Shown: positions 33,148-42,041, counted from the first letter of the stretch. The stretch is DNA of 64,000 bases from Streptomyces coffeae (GCF_016741875.1 NZ_JAERRF010000022.1:62001-126000), one strand, 5' to 3'. Notes: a model not told the origin generated them from the sequence alone. Made by a program: numbers and translations.

Positions 33148-34347
33148 TCAGGGCCCGGCGGCCGCGTCCGTGTCCTCCGGCTTGGGAGGCGGCAGCGCCA
33201 GCGCGATATGGCGGCCGACCCGGTCCGCCGCCCCCGCCTCCGCCATCGCGAAGGCGGACCGTCCGCCCGTCCGGAACAGCGTCAGCGCACCCCGGACCCG
33301 GTCCGCCGGCGAGGTGCGCAGGGGTATGCACAACAGCGAGGTCACCTCCTCGCGGACCAGCACCGGCGCCCCCGCCGCGTCCTGGCCGAAGGCGTCCGCG
33401 TCCGGAGGGCTCACCCGCAGCGCGGACACCCCGTCCTCCAGCGCGTCGAGCACCAGCGGGCAGCCGGCCGGGTCCTGGCCGGCCAGGGACGCCGTACGGT
33501 CGCCCACCGCCTCCGGCGGGCCGAGCGCCACCACCCGGCGCGGGGCCCCCGAGGGGTCCTCCGGGGCGACATCGGCGATCACCCAGTCCGCGAAGCGGCC
33601 GTGCAGCACCTGCGCCGCCCGCGCCAGCACCGCTTCCGGTCCGCCGTCGGCCGACGCCGCGCCCTCCAGCAGCGCCGCGGCCATGTCGTCGACCAGGTCC
33701 AGCAGCTCGGAATGGCGTGTCACCTCGGCCAGATCCGGACCCGGCCGCGGCTCCCGGCCGCCCTCCGCGCCGCCGCCCGTCCCCGCGGGCACACCGGGCT
33801 GGAATGCCGCCAGCACCGCCGGATGCGGTTCGCCCGGCGGCCGCAGCGCCGACAGGGTCACCCGCACCTCGCCGTCCGCCGACGGCTGCGAGAGCCGCAC
33901 GGTCAGACTGCGGCTGCCCTCGCCCCGCGCCACCGCCGCCACCTGTGAGCGCAGCGCCGCCTGTCCGTCCCGCCGCAGCGAGGACGTCAGCGGCCGCCCG
34001 GTGGCGTATCCCGCCCGGGTGTTGAACAGCCGGGTGGCCGCATCGTTCATCCGCCGTACGACGGCCTCCCGGTCCAGCAGCACCACCGCCACCGGCAGCC
34101 GCTGGAAAAGCTCCCGCAGCAACTGCTGCTCACGGGCGTCGGACCGGGCCCCGTCCGGGGCGCGCGCCGCCCCGGCCAGCTCCTCGTAGCCCGGCATCAG
34201 CACATCCACCACGTGCTGGAGCTCGAAAAGAGCGGCGTCCAGCACGGACAGCCGCTCCTGTGCGGGCAGCGCCCGTGCGTTCCGCAGTTCCTCGACCCGT
34301 CTGCGGAAGTCTGTGATCTCCGCACCGAACTCCTGCGCCCCGGTCAT
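33148..34347 (-). CDS. PAS/GAF domain signalling protein
   Basis: 399 residues: an N-terminal helical segment (about 1-70), a PAS domain (about 75-190: LPVAVVLLDREAVVRRMNDA), a linker rich in Gly and Pro, and a C-terminal GAF domain (about 225-385: ADWVIADVAPEDPSGAPRRV). No kinase, phosphatase or DNA-binding domain is seen, so it likely senses a ligand or redox state and acts through a partner. Its start faces that of the ANTAR gene, 126 bases away. The ATG at 34347 lacks a good ribosome site; a GTG six bases further upstream is possible. It is convergent with the sigma factor gene. Confidence 0.83.
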   Translation of the reverse strand: MTGAQEFGAEITDFRRRVEELRNARALPAQERLSVLDAALFELQHVVDVLMPGYEELAGAARAPDGARSDAREQQLLRELFQRLPVAVVLLDREAVVRRMNDAATRLFNTRAGYATGRPLTSSLRRDGQAALRSQVAAVARGEGSRSLTVRLSQPSADGEVRVTLSALRPPGEPHPAVLAAFQPGVPAGTGGGAEGGREPRPGPDLAEVTRHSELLDLVDDMAAALLEGAASADGGPEAVLARAAQVLHGRFADWVIADVAPEDPSGAPRRVVALGPPEAVGDRTASLAGQDPAGCPLVLDALEDGVSALRVSPPDADAFGQDAAGAPVLVREEVTSLLCIPLRTSPADRVRGALTLFRTGGRSAFAMAEAGAADRVGRHIALALPPPKPEDTDAAAGP

Positions 34348-34473
34348 GGCCACACCGTAGCCTGACCGGCCCCGGTCCAGGCACCGCGCGTGTTTTCCGC
34401 TCCCCGCCGTGGGAAGCCGGACCCTAAGGCCCCCTGGGGCCACGGCCACCGACGCCGGACGGAGGGACGGGCG

Positions 34474-35265
34474 ATGCCGGACCGCAGCCACAGCCGCCCG
34501 GCCTGCCAGACCGACGCGCCGTTCCTCGGCCGCGGCCTGGCCGACCTCGCCGAGCAAGCCCTCGCCCACACCCCCGCCGGATGCGGGGCCGCCACCACCG
34601 CCGAGGCCGCGCCGGACGGGCGCGGGGCCGCGGACCCCGGTCCGACCACGGCGGCCACCCATCCCGATCTGTCCCCGCTGGTCTCGGTGCAGCTGAGCAC
34701 CGGGGAGGGGCCGATCCCCGAGGCTCAGGACCGCGGCTGCCCGGTGGGCGCCGACGATCTGCTGCGCGACACCCGCTGGCCGCGCTTCCGGGCCTGTGCG
34801 CTGGACGCGGGCATCCGGTCCACCGCCACCCTGCCCTTCGAATGCGACGGACTGAGGGTGACCGTCTCCCTCTACGGGCTGCGCCCCGGCCCCCTGGAGG
34901 AGGCGGCCCGCGGCACCACCGGACTCCTCGGCGACCTGGCCACCGAGAGCCTGGCCCGCGACCGCCTCTACCGCGACGCCCTCGCCCAGGTCGACCAGCT
35001 GGACGCGGCGCTGCGCGCCCGCCCGGTCGTGGACCAGGCGTGCGGCATCGTCATGCATGTGCTGGGCTGCGATCCGGACCAGGCGTTCGACCTGCTGCGC
35101 CGCACCTCCCAGCGGACCAACCGCAAGCTGACCGAGCTGGCCGGGACGGTGGTGCGCACCCGGGGCCGCGGTCTGGAGCGGAACCTCATCGCCCTCGGCC
35201 GGTCAGCTGCTTCCGGACGCGATCGGCGAGGGTCCGCCCCGGACCAGGACCCTCCTCGGGGCTGA
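34474..35265 (+). CDS. GAF-ANTAR domain protein (probable RNA-binding antiterminator)
   Basis: 263 residues. A GAF-like sensor domain (about 30-175) precedes a C-terminal ANTAR helix bundle (about 180-235: QLDAALRARPVVDQACGIVM and DPDQAFDLLRRTSQRTNRKL). ANTAR domains bind paired hairpins in nascent mRNA and prevent termination. The ATG at 34474 follows GGAGGGACGGG. The last 27 codons run over the 3' end of the convergent hemerythrin gene (80-base overlap), so its tail (RDRRGSAPDQDPPRG) is probably unstructured. Divergent from the PAS/GAF gene, likely a related signalling pair. Confidence 0.88.
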   Translation: MPDRSHSRPACQTDAPFLGRGLADLAEQALAHTPAGCGAATTAEAAPDGRGAADPGPTTAATHPDLSPLVSVQLSTGEGPIPEAQDRGCPVGADDLLRDTRWPRFRACALDAGIRSTATLPFECDGLRVTVSLYGLRPGPLEEAARGTTGLLGDLATESLARDRLYRDALAQVDQLDAALRARPVVDQACGIVMHVLGCDPDQAFDLLRRTSQRTNRKLTELAGTVVRTRGRGLERNLIALGRSAASGRDRRGSAPDQDPPRG

Positions 35266-35731
35266 GCGGCGCCGCCGCCCGCGCCGCGGCCGTCGTCTCC
35301 CCGACGCGCAGGCCCAGGGCCAGCAGCTCCTCGGGGGTGAGCCGCTCCCGCAGCTCGGGGAAGACCAGGTCCTCCTCGCCGCGGATATGCATGGACACCA
35401 CGTCCATCAGCCGCCGCACCAGCGGGTCGAACTCCCGGTCCCGGGGGTCCAGCGCGTCCAGGTCGGCCAGGATCCGTTCGGCCTGGATCAGCTCCTCGAT
35501 CTCCTCGTCCGCGACCTGGTCGCCGTCCGGCAGGGCCGTGCGCACCGTCGGATACAGATGGGCCTCCTCGGCGACGGAGTGCCGCACCACCTCCACGGTG
35601 ATCCGCTCGACGAGCCGCCGCCGCTGCCCCGGGTCCCCGGCGGTTCGGTAGCCGTCGAAGAGCTCCTGCACCTGACGGTGGTCCGCGGTGAGCAGCTCCA
35701 CCACATCGTGCTGTTCGGGCATCGCTGTCAT
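35186..35731 (-). CDS. Hemerythrin-like (HHE) domain protein
   Basis: 181 residues. A four-helix HHE bundle with iron-ligand pattern: LLTADHRQVQELFD (His), VVRHSVAEEAHLYPTV (His, Glu, His) and SMHIRGEEDLVFPELRE (His, Glu). Such proteins bind a di-iron centre and sense or handle oxygen, NO or iron. The ATG at 35731 is used; an internal Met three codons later is equally possible. It overlaps the end of the ANTAR gene by 80 bases on the opposite strand and is divergent from the aminotransferase-like gene. Confidence 0.9.
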   Translation of the reverse strand: MTAMPEQHDVVELLTADHRQVQELFDGYRTAGDPGQRRRLVERITVEVVRHSVAEEAHLYPTVRTALPDGDQVADEEIEELIQAERILADLDALDPRDREFDPLVRRLMDVVSMHIRGEEDLVFPELRERLTPEELLALGLRVGETTAAARAAAPLSPEEGPGPGRTLADRVRKQLTGRGR

Positions 35732-35837
35732 GGTGCCCGGGTCCCCCGGCCCGGTCCCGCGAAACGATGCCGGAGATCTGCGAAGGTGGACGGGTCAGCA
35801 CGGTTACCCGGGGGCAGCCAGGCGGAGGTGTGGACGA

Positions 35838-37055
35838 ATGCAGCGGCAGTGGACCGCACCGGCTCCGGCGGACCGGGAGGACGGCGGTCTGCCCGTCCTC
35901 CCCGAGCTGGCCGAGCGCTTCGCCGGGGCGGTGGACCGCACCGCGCCGGAGCCGGTCGGCGGTTCGGCCGAGCTGCGGGATGCCGCCTGCGGCTACTGGT
36001 CGCGGCGCGGACTGTGGACCGACCCGGCCCATGTGGTGGTCGCCCCCGGCGCCGAGCCGTTGCTGCTGGCGCTGCTGGCCTCGGCCTCCGGCGGCGATGT
36101 GCTGCTGCCCCGGCCCTGCGCCGCCTGGTACGCGCCGCTGGTGCGGCTGGTCGACCGGCGTGCCTACCACGCGCCCGTCCCGGCCGAGTGCGGTGGACTG
36201 CCCGATCCGTTCGCCCTGCTGGAGACCGTCCGCCGGATCCGCGCCGAGGACGGGCGGCCGCGGATGCTGCTGCTGTCGGTGGCCGACGACCCGACCGGCA
36301 CGGTGGCGCCGCCGGAGCTGATGCACGAGGTGTGCGAGGCGGCCGTGGCCGAGGGACTGCTGATCGTCAGCGATGAAACCTGGCGCGACACCGTCCACCA
36401 TCCGCACGGCACGGTGCTGCTCAGCCCCGCCGAGATGTGCCCCGACGACGTCATCGTGCTCTCCGATCTGGTCGGCGCGTTCACCCCGGCCGGCTGGCCC
36501 TCCGCCATCGCCCGGTTCCCGGCCACCGAGCGCGGGGTGGAGCTGCGGGCCCGGGTGCTGTCCCTGCTCACCGCCGTACGCTCCGGGCTGCCCGCCCCTG
36601 TCGCCGCCGCCTCCGCCTACGCCCTGGACGAGCCCCCGCCGGTGCGCGCCCGCACGGCCGCCGCGGCCCGGACGCACGGCGCGGTGGCCGCCGCGGCCTA
36701 CCGCGCGCTGACCGCCGTGGGGGCGCTGTGCCGCCCGCCCCAGGCCGGACGCCATCTCTACGCCGATCTCGACGAGCTGCGCGGGGTGCTGGCCGCCCGT
36801 AACATCACCGACTCGGTGGAGCTGGAGCGTGAACTGAGCGGGCGGCTCGGCCGGGGCGTGGCGGGTGGCCACCGTTTCGGCGACCCTCCGCACACCCTGC
36901 GGGTGCGGCTGTCGACGCTGCCGCTGCTCGGGGCGGCCGACGCGCAGCGGCAGCGGGCGCTGGACGCCCCGGACCCGCTGGAACTTCCGCATGTGAAGGA
37001 GGCGTTGGCCGCCTTCGACACGGGCTTCCGGGCGCTGATCGAGGACGGCGGCTGA
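35838..37055 (+). CDS. PLP-dependent aminotransferase-fold protein without the usual active-site lysine
   Basis: 405 residues of fold type I aminotransferases (class I/II). The small C-terminal domain retains the substrate-carboxylate Arg (TLRVRLSTLP) and the large domain has SDETWRD, equivalent to the PLP-binding DEVY motif. The segment that should read SxSKxF reads LSDLVGAFTPAGWPSA, so the Schiff-base Lys is absent, and NPTNPTG has become ADDPTGTV. Classical transamination is therefore unlikely; a binding or regulatory role is possible. The ATG at 35838 follows GGCGGAGGTG. The next gene follows after 57 bases, perhaps in the same transcript. Confidence 0.82.
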   Translation: MQRQWTAPAPADREDGGLPVLPELAERFAGAVDRTAPEPVGGSAELRDAACGYWSRRGLWTDPAHVVVAPGAEPLLLALLASASGGDVLLPRPCAAWYAPLVRLVDRRAYHAPVPAECGGLPDPFALLETVRRIRAEDGRPRMLLLSVADDPTGTVAPPELMHEVCEAAVAEGLLIVSDETWRDTVHHPHGTVLLSPAEMCPDDVIVLSDLVGAFTPAGWPSAIARFPATERGVELRARVLSLLTAVRSGLPAPVAAASAYALDEPPPVRARTAAAARTHGAVAAAAYRALTAVGALCRPPQAGRHLYADLDELRGVLAARNITDSVELERELSGRLGRGVAGGHRFGDPPHTLRVRLSTLPLLGAADAQRQRALDAPDPLELPHVKEALAAFDTGFRALIEDGG

Positions 37056-37112
37056 AGCCCTCGCGGCGGTGCCGCTGGGGTCGTCCCACCGAGGGAAGGG
37101 AGAGTCCACGCC

Positions 37113-38192
37113 ATGACCGACCACGCCGAGCAGGCCGAGCCCGCGGAACCGGCCGAGCTGCGCCGCACCCGGTCCGCCGCCTCCGGCCGGCCCCGTCCGG
37201 CCCCGGCCGCGCCCGCGCTGCCCGCGCCGCGCCCGCTCGGCGAGGTGCGCACCTGGCCGCGGTCGTTCGTCCACCGGCTGACCTCCCCGCTGCCCGGGGT
37301 GCGGGCCATCGCCCGGCTGGCCCGTGAGGGGCGGCTGCGGCCGCCCGCCGAGGCGCTCCGCGAGATCCCCGAACTTCCCTTCGCCCCGGGCCCGCTGCCG
37401 CTGACCGGCCCCGGGCAGACCGCGCTCACCTGGGTCGGCCACGCCAGCTGGGTGGTCCGGATCGGCGGGCTCACCGTGCTGACCGATCCGGTCTGGGCCC
37501 GCAGGATCCTGGGCACCCCGGTCCGGGTCACCCCGCCCGGGGTCCGCTGGGAGGATCTGCCGCCGGTGGACGCCGTGGTCATCAGCCACAACCACTACGA
37601 CCATCTGGACGCGCCCACTCTCGAGCTGCTGCCCCGTGCCACTCCGCTGTTCGTCCCCGCCGGTCTCGCCCGGTGGTTCCGCACCCGCCGCTTCACCCGG
37701 GTGACCGAACTGGACTGGTGGGAGGCGGCCGAACTCGACGGCGAGGGCGGCCCGGTCCGCTTCGACTTCGTCCCCGCCCACCACTGGAGCAAGCGCACCC
37801 TCACCGACACCTGCCGCTCGCTGTGGGGCGGCTGGGTGCTCACCGGTCCGGACGGACAGCGGGTGTACTTCGCCGGGGACACCGGCTACGGCCACTGGTT
37901 CACCGAGATCGGCCGCCGCTACCCGGGCATCGATCTGGCGCTGCTGCCCATCGGCGCGTACGACCCGCGCTGGATGCTGCGGACGGTGCACACCGATCCG
38001 GAAGAGGCGGTGCGGGCGTTCGGCGACCTGGGGGCACGGGCGCTGGTGCCCATGCACTGGTCCACCTTCCTGCTCTCGGCCGAACCGCCGCTGGAACCGC
38101 TGCACCGGGTGCGGGCCTCCTGGGAGGCCACCGGCGCTCCGCGCGAGGCGCTGTGGGATCTGCCGATCGGCGGCTCCCGGGTGCTCGAATGA
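37113..38192 (+). CDS. MBL-fold hydrolase, NAPE-PLD/UlaG-like
   Basis: 359 residues. The metallo-beta-lactamase motif SHNHYDHLDA (about residue 160) gives His, His, Asp and His ligands, with further His in AHHWSKRTL and MHWSTF and the bridging Asp in YFAGDTGYG. This pattern marks the N-acyl-phosphatidylethanolamine phospholipase D-like branch; a lipid or phosphodiester substrate is likely but unproven. The first 60 residues are Ala/Pro/Arg rich without a signal peptide. An ATG with AAGGGAGAGTCCACGCC upstream, 57 bases after the aminotransferase-like gene. Confidence 0.9.
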   Translation: MTDHAEQAEPAEPAELRRTRSAASGRPRPAPAAPALPAPRPLGEVRTWPRSFVHRLTSPLPGVRAIARLAREGRLRPPAEALREIPELPFAPGPLPLTGPGQTALTWVGHASWVVRIGGLTVLTDPVWARRILGTPVRVTPPGVRWEDLPPVDAVVISHNHYDHLDAPTLELLPRATPLFVPAGLARWFRTRRFTRVTELDWWEAAELDGEGGPVRFDFVPAHHWSKRTLTDTCRSLWGGWVLTGPDGQRVYFAGDTGYGHWFTEIGRRYPGIDLALLPIGAYDPRWMLRTVHTDPEEAVRAFGDLGARALVPMHWSTFLLSAEPPLEPLHRVRASWEATGAPREALWDLPIGGSRVLE

Positions 38193-38264
38193 GGGAGAAC
38201 CAGGCATATCCGGAAAATGGATCATAAGTGGCGAATGGTGCGGGGCCCGCCTAGCTTCCTGTTC

Positions 38265-39353
38265 ATGCGTACACGAAAACTGTGTGGTCTCACGGCCCTC
38301 ACCGCGGCCGCCCTTGCCCTTGAGCTCGCCGCCCTGCCCAGCGCCCAGGCCACCGGGTCGGTGGCGAGCGGCGGCCCCGACCCTGTCCATGTCGTCCAGC
38401 CGGGCCAGTCGATCCAGGCGGCCCTGAACACCGCCCGGCCCGGGGACACCATCGAGCTGCTGGCCGGTGTCTACCGGGAGAACGTCCAGATCACCACCTC
38501 CCAGGTGACCCTCCGCGGCGCGGGCTCCCGTACCGTGCTCAGACCCGACAAGAAGGCCGCGGCCAACGCCTGTGGCAAGGCGGGCCACGGACTGTGTGTC
38601 ACCGGGACGGCCGAACAGCCCGTCACCAATGTCCGCATCCAGTCCCTGAAGGTCAGCGGCTTCGCCAAGAACGGCATCTGGGCCTCGTACACCGACCGGT
38701 TGCGGGTCCGCAGGGTCACCGCCGCCGACAACGGCCAGCAGGGCATCGGCCAGGAGATGTCCACCCGCGGTGTCTTCGTCCGCAACGTGCTGCGCGGCAA
38801 CAAGGAGTCGGGCATCCACATCGTCAACACCAACACCCATGAGGCCGGGTCCATCGACGCGCGCGGCACCGAGGTGGTGGGCAACCGGCTGAGCGAGAAC
38901 GGACTCGGTGTGGTGATCCGGCGGATGCGGAACCTCACCGTCGAGCAGAACATCATCACCGACAACTGCGGCGGTCTCTTCGTCATCGGCGACGAGAACA
39001 AGCCCCGCGCCGGTGCGCTGACCCTCCGCCACAACGCCGTGCTGGAGAACAACCGGCTCTGTCCGGCCAGCGACCGGCTCCCCGTCATCCAGGGCGCGGG
39101 CATCGTGCTCACCGGATCCGAGGGCAGCCGGGTGACGGGCAACCAGGTGTTCAACAACGTGGGCAAGTCCCCGATGTCCGGCGGGGTGGTGCTGTTCAAC
39201 AGCTTCGTCGGCGTACCGAACACCCAGAACGCCATCAGCCAGAACGTGCTGAGCGGCAACAGGCCGGCCGATCTGGCCGACCGGGACAAGGGTCCCGGGA
39301 ACACCTTCGCCGACAACGTCTGCGGGACCTCCGTGCCCGCGGACCGGTGCTGA
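38265..39353 (+). CDS. Secreted right-handed parallel beta-helix protein
   Basis: 362 residues. A signal peptide is evident (MRTRKLCGLTALTAAALALE, then ALPSAQATG cleavage region). The mature protein begins VVQPGQSIQAALNTARPGDT, the common opening of pectate-lyase-like helices, and continues with asparagine-ladder repeats (GNKESGIHIVNTN, VVGNRLSENGLGVVIR, ITDNCGGLFVIG). The Cys pair near the C-terminus may form a disulphide. A carbohydrate-binding or lyase role is likely. The ATG lacks a ribosome binding site. The stop lies 11 bases before the O-methyltransferase start. Confidence 0.88.
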   Translation: MRTRKLCGLTALTAAALALELAALPSAQATGSVASGGPDPVHVVQPGQSIQAALNTARPGDTIELLAGVYRENVQITTSQVTLRGAGSRTVLRPDKKAAANACGKAGHGLCVTGTAEQPVTNVRIQSLKVSGFAKNGIWASYTDRLRVRRVTAADNGQQGIGQEMSTRGVFVRNVLRGNKESGIHIVNTNTHEAGSIDARGTEVVGNRLSENGLGVVIRRMRNLTVEQNIITDNCGGLFVIGDENKPRAGALTLRHNAVLENNRLCPASDRLPVIQGAGIVLTGSEGSRVTGNQVFNNVGKSPMSGGVVLFNSFVGVPNTQNAISQNVLSGNRPADLADRDKGPGNTFADNVCGTSVPADRC

Positions 39354-39364
39354 AAGGCGGCGCC

Positions 39365-40408
39365 ATGACCACCACGGGGACCACCCCTTCCGCCCCCGCT
39401 CCGCCGCAGGCGACCCGGCAGCTGCGCGAGATCGCCTTCGGCGCCGCCCGCGCGGCCGCCGTCCGCGCCGCCGCCCGGCTGGGTGTCGCCGACGCCCTGG
39501 GGGAGCAGCCCGCCACCGTCGAGGAGCTGGCCGCCGCCGTGGCCGCCCAGCCCGATCCGCTGCGCCGGCTGCTGCGCGCCCTGGCCTGCTGCGGGATCTT
39601 CGCCGAGTCCGAGGACGGCCGCTTCACCCACACCGACATCTCCCGGCTGCTGCGCGAGGACGCGCCCCACAGCCTCCGCTACATCTCCCTGTGGTGCACC
39701 GAGCCCTGGACCTGGGAGGCGTGGCCACGTCTCGACCAGGCGGTCCGCTCCGGCGGTGTCCTCTTCGACGAGATCTTCGGCAAGGACTTCTTCCGCTATC
39801 TCCACGAGGACGCCCGGGAGTCGGCCGAGGTGTTCGACAAGGCGATGACCACCTCCAGCAGACAGTCCGCCGAGGACGTCGCCGCCTTCCTCGACCTCGA
39901 GGGCATCAAGGAGGTCGTGGACATCGGCGGCGGTCAGGGGCATGTGCTGGCCGGTCTGCTGGAGCGGCATCCGGCCCTGCGCGGTACGCTCCTCGATCTG
40001 CCGCCGGTGGTGGCGGGCGCCGACCCCCGGCTGCGGGACGGCGGTGCGCTGGCCGACCGGGCCACGCTGCTGCCTGGCGACTGCCGTCAGGAGATCCCGG
40101 TCCAGGCCGACCTGTACATCATCAAGAACATCCTGGAGTGGAACGACGAGAGCACCCGCCGCACCCTCGCCAATGTGGTCAGGGCCGCGCGGCCGGGCGC
40201 CCGGGTCGTGGTCATCGAGAACCTCGTCGACAACAGCCCCGCGTCGTTCACCACGGCGATGGATCTGTTCCTGCTGCTCAACGTGGGCGGCCGCAAGCAC
40301 ACCACGGACAGCATGACGGAGCGGATGACCGCCGCCGGACTCACCGTCACCGACATCCGCCCGGTCAACGGCTATCTGCACGCCTTCGACAGCACGGTGC
40401 CGGGCTGA
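39365..40408 (+). CDS. O-methyltransferase (plant-type COMT/antibiotic O-MT family)
   Basis: 347 residues. An N-terminal winged-helix dimerisation domain (about 15-100: LGVADALGEQPATVEELAAA) precedes the Rossmann methyltransferase, with motif I VVDIGGGQGHVLAGLLERHP and the catalytic-region IKNILEWNDESTRRTLANV. The catalytic base position, usually His, appears as Glu in LEWNDE, so demethylase or atypical use is possible. Such enzymes decorate aromatic polyketides; the pigment operon is 2 kb away, but no direct link is shown. It starts 11 bases after the beta-helix stop. A 21-base-pair hairpin terminator follows. Confidence 0.9.
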   Translation: MTTTGTTPSAPAPPQATRQLREIAFGAARAAAVRAAARLGVADALGEQPATVEELAAAVAAQPDPLRRLLRALACCGIFAESEDGRFTHTDISRLLREDAPHSLRYISLWCTEPWTWEAWPRLDQAVRSGGVLFDEIFGKDFFRYLHEDARESAEVFDKAMTTSSRQSAEDVAAFLDLEGIKEVVDIGGGQGHVLAGLLERHPALRGTLLDLPPVVAGADPRLRDGGALADRATLLPGDCRQEIPVQADLYIIKNILEWNDESTRRTLANVVRAARPGARVVVIENLVDNSPASFTTAMDLFLLLNVGGRKHTTDSMTERMTAAGLTVTDIRPVNGYLHAFDSTVPG

Positions 40409-40419
40409 GCCACCCGTCA

Positions 40420-40464
40420 CGCCAGGGTGCCCGCGCTGTCCACGACAGCGCGGGCACCCTGGCG
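40420..40464. terminator. Perfect 21-base-pair hairpin terminator
   Basis: Arms 40420-40440 and 40444-40464 are perfectly complementary over 21 bases with a 3-base loop (CAC). It lies between the convergent O-methyltransferase and sortase genes and should stop transcription from both sides. Confidence 0.92.
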
Positions 40465-40493
40465 TTGTGGTGCGGCTTCCGGGGCCGGTGCGC

Positions 40494-41228
40494 TCAGGCC
40501 CAGCGGTAGGTGGTGAGATGGGCGAACGCCACCACGTTCGCGGTGTAGTCCTTGACGTTGTGGTCGTACGCGCCACCGCAAGTGATCAGACGCAGCTGGG
40601 CGTTGGGGGTCTCCCCGTACACCTTCCGGTCCGGGAAGTCGTTCTTCTTGAAGGTCTTGATCTTGTCGACGGTGAAGGTCGCGACGATCCCGTCCTCGCG
40701 GGTGATGTTGACCTCGCTGCCCAGCTTCAGGTTTCGGAGCGTGTAGAACACGGCAGGGCCGATCTTGGTGTCCACATGCCCCGCCACGATGGCGTTGCCG
40801 CGCTCCCCGGGGGCGGGGCCGTCCTTGTACCAGCCGACCAGGTTGTTGTCGGTGTCCGGCGGCGGGATCAGGGTGCCGCCCGAGTCCAGCGACAGCTGGG
40901 TGAACGGAGCGCTCACCCCGATCGAGGGGATGTCCAGATGGGTCGCGGGGGAGCGGGAGAGCGCGGGGCCGGGCCGGTACTGCGGGGTGGCCGCCGGCTC
41001 CTCGGTGGGCTCCTGCCGCGGCGGCGTCTGCGGTTCCGTGTCCGGAACCGACTCCGGCTCGGGCCGGTTCGCGGAGGCGGCGGCCGTGGGTGTGTCCGAC
41101 GGAGAGTTCTGGGAGGCCGCGTCGACGGAGTTGTAGATCAGGAAGACACCGATGAGGGCCGATGCCGCGGCCCACCGGAGCACGCGGGTGTTGCCGTCGG
41201 CGCCGCCCTGCTTGCCCTGCTTGCTCAT
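40494..41228 (-). CDS. Class F sortase
   Basis: 244 residues. An N-terminal membrane anchor (WAAASALIGVFLIYN, about 18-34) precedes a Pro/Glu/Thr-rich extracellular linker and a sortase domain. Catalytic His is in AIVAGHVDTK and Cys in QLRLITCGGAYD. The usual Arg may be the one in TTYRWA at the end. Class F sortases of actinobacteria cleave a C-terminal sorting signal and attach the protein to the cell wall. It is directly downstream of the repeat-rich secreted protein, its likely substrate, with a hairpin between them. Confidence 0.92.
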   Translation of the reverse strand: MSKQGKQGGADGNTRVLRWAAASALIGVFLIYNSVDAASQNSPSDTPTAAASANRPEPESVPDTEPQTPPRQEPTEEPAATPQYRPGPALSRSPATHLDIPSIGVSAPFTQLSLDSGGTLIPPPDTDNNLVGWYKDGPAPGERGNAIVAGHVDTKIGPAVFYTLRNLKLGSEVNITREDGIVATFTVDKIKTFKKNDFPDRKVYGETPNAQLRLITCGGAYDHNVKDYTANVVAFAHLTTYRWA

Positions 41229-41261
41229 GGAGGTGTGTGCCTTTCTCGCAAGCCGCGTAGC

Positions 41262-41302
41262 GCTGCCGTGGCACCACCGCTGGGCGGAGGTGCCACGGCA
41301 GC
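41262..41302. terminator. Hairpin between the surface-protein gene and the sortase gene
   Basis: Perfect 14-base arms (41262-41275 and 41289-41302, GCTGCCGTGGCACC and its complement), 13-base loop. It lies 22 bases after the surface-protein stop and may act as a partial terminator, lowering sortase relative to substrate, or may protect the mRNA 3' end. Confidence 0.75.
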
Positions 41303-41324
41303 ACGGAATACGAAAGAGTCAGGC

Positions 41325-41879
41325 TCAGATCGCGGTGCCCGCGGAGTTGCGGCGACGCAGGGCGTAGGCGCCGGCGCCGAGGCCACCGAGAAGCAGAACG
41401 GAGCCGGCAGCCATGCCACTGCCCGTGGAGGCCATACCGCCACCGCCGGTGTGGACGCCGCCCTTCGGCTTCTCGGACTTCCAGGAGCCGCCCTCCCAGT
41501 CGTGCTTCTTGTCGCCCGACCAGTCGTGCTCGCGCCCGTGGTCCTCCTTGCCGTGCTCCTCCTTGCCGTGCTCCTCCTTGCCGGACCAGTCGCCCTCGTC
41601 CTTGCCTTCCCGGCCGGACCAGTCGCCCTCGTCCTTGCCTTCCATCTTGCCTTCTTCCTTGCCTTCTTCCTTGCCCTCCTCCTTGCCGTGGTCCTTCTTG
41701 TGGTCCATCCGGGGGTCGCCGCTCTCGCCGTAGCTGTCGTCGGAGGACTCCTGGCTGCTCGAGTACCCACCGTGACCGCCCGGGTCCGAGACGTCGGCGG
41801 CAAACGCGGCGGCAGGGGCGCCCAGGGTCAGGGTGGCGGCAATCGCCGCCCCGGTGAAGAGTGCGCGAGTCGATCGCAT
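41325..41879 (-). CDS. Secreted repeat-rich surface protein, likely class F sortase substrate
   Basis: 184 residues. Signal peptide (MRSTRALFTGAAIAATLTLG...AFA). The mature part is extremely charged, with KEEG and KDEGDWSG-type repeats (about residues 60-125). The end reads KPKGGVHTGGGGMAST, then a hydrophobic helix (GSVLLLGGLGAGAYA) and RRRN, giving the order motif-helix-basic tail of a cell-wall sorting signal. It lacks a classical LPXTG. The neighbouring class F sortase supports anchoring. The ATG follows GGAAGGAA. No enzymatic domain; perhaps a cell-surface spacer or cation binder. Confidence 0.83.
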   Translation of the reverse strand: MRSTRALFTGAAIAATLTLGAPAAAFAADVSDPGGHGGYSSSQESSDDSYGESGDPRMDHKKDHGKEEGKEEGKEEGKMEGKDEGDWSGREGKDEGDWSGKEEHGKEEHGKEDHGREHDWSGDKKHDWEGGSWKSEKPKGGVHTGGGGMASTGSGMAAGSVLLLGGLGAGAYALRRRNSAGTAI

Positions 41880-42041
41880 GAGTCATTCCTTCCGGCGCCT
41901 GCACGATTACTGACTATTTGCCAGATAAAGGGATCGCGTAGGCGTCTTATCCACCGTCAGCGAAGAATGCGCCTGCTGCCACCTGACGCGGCCTACAATC
42001 GCCCCGGTGTTAAGCCCTCCGGGTGGAGATAAGCGCAGTGA

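Noticed and set aside
39365..40408. O-methyltransferase as part of the pigment operon
   Set aside because: It is on the opposite strand, separated by a strong bidirectional terminator and the sortase locus; only proximity links them.
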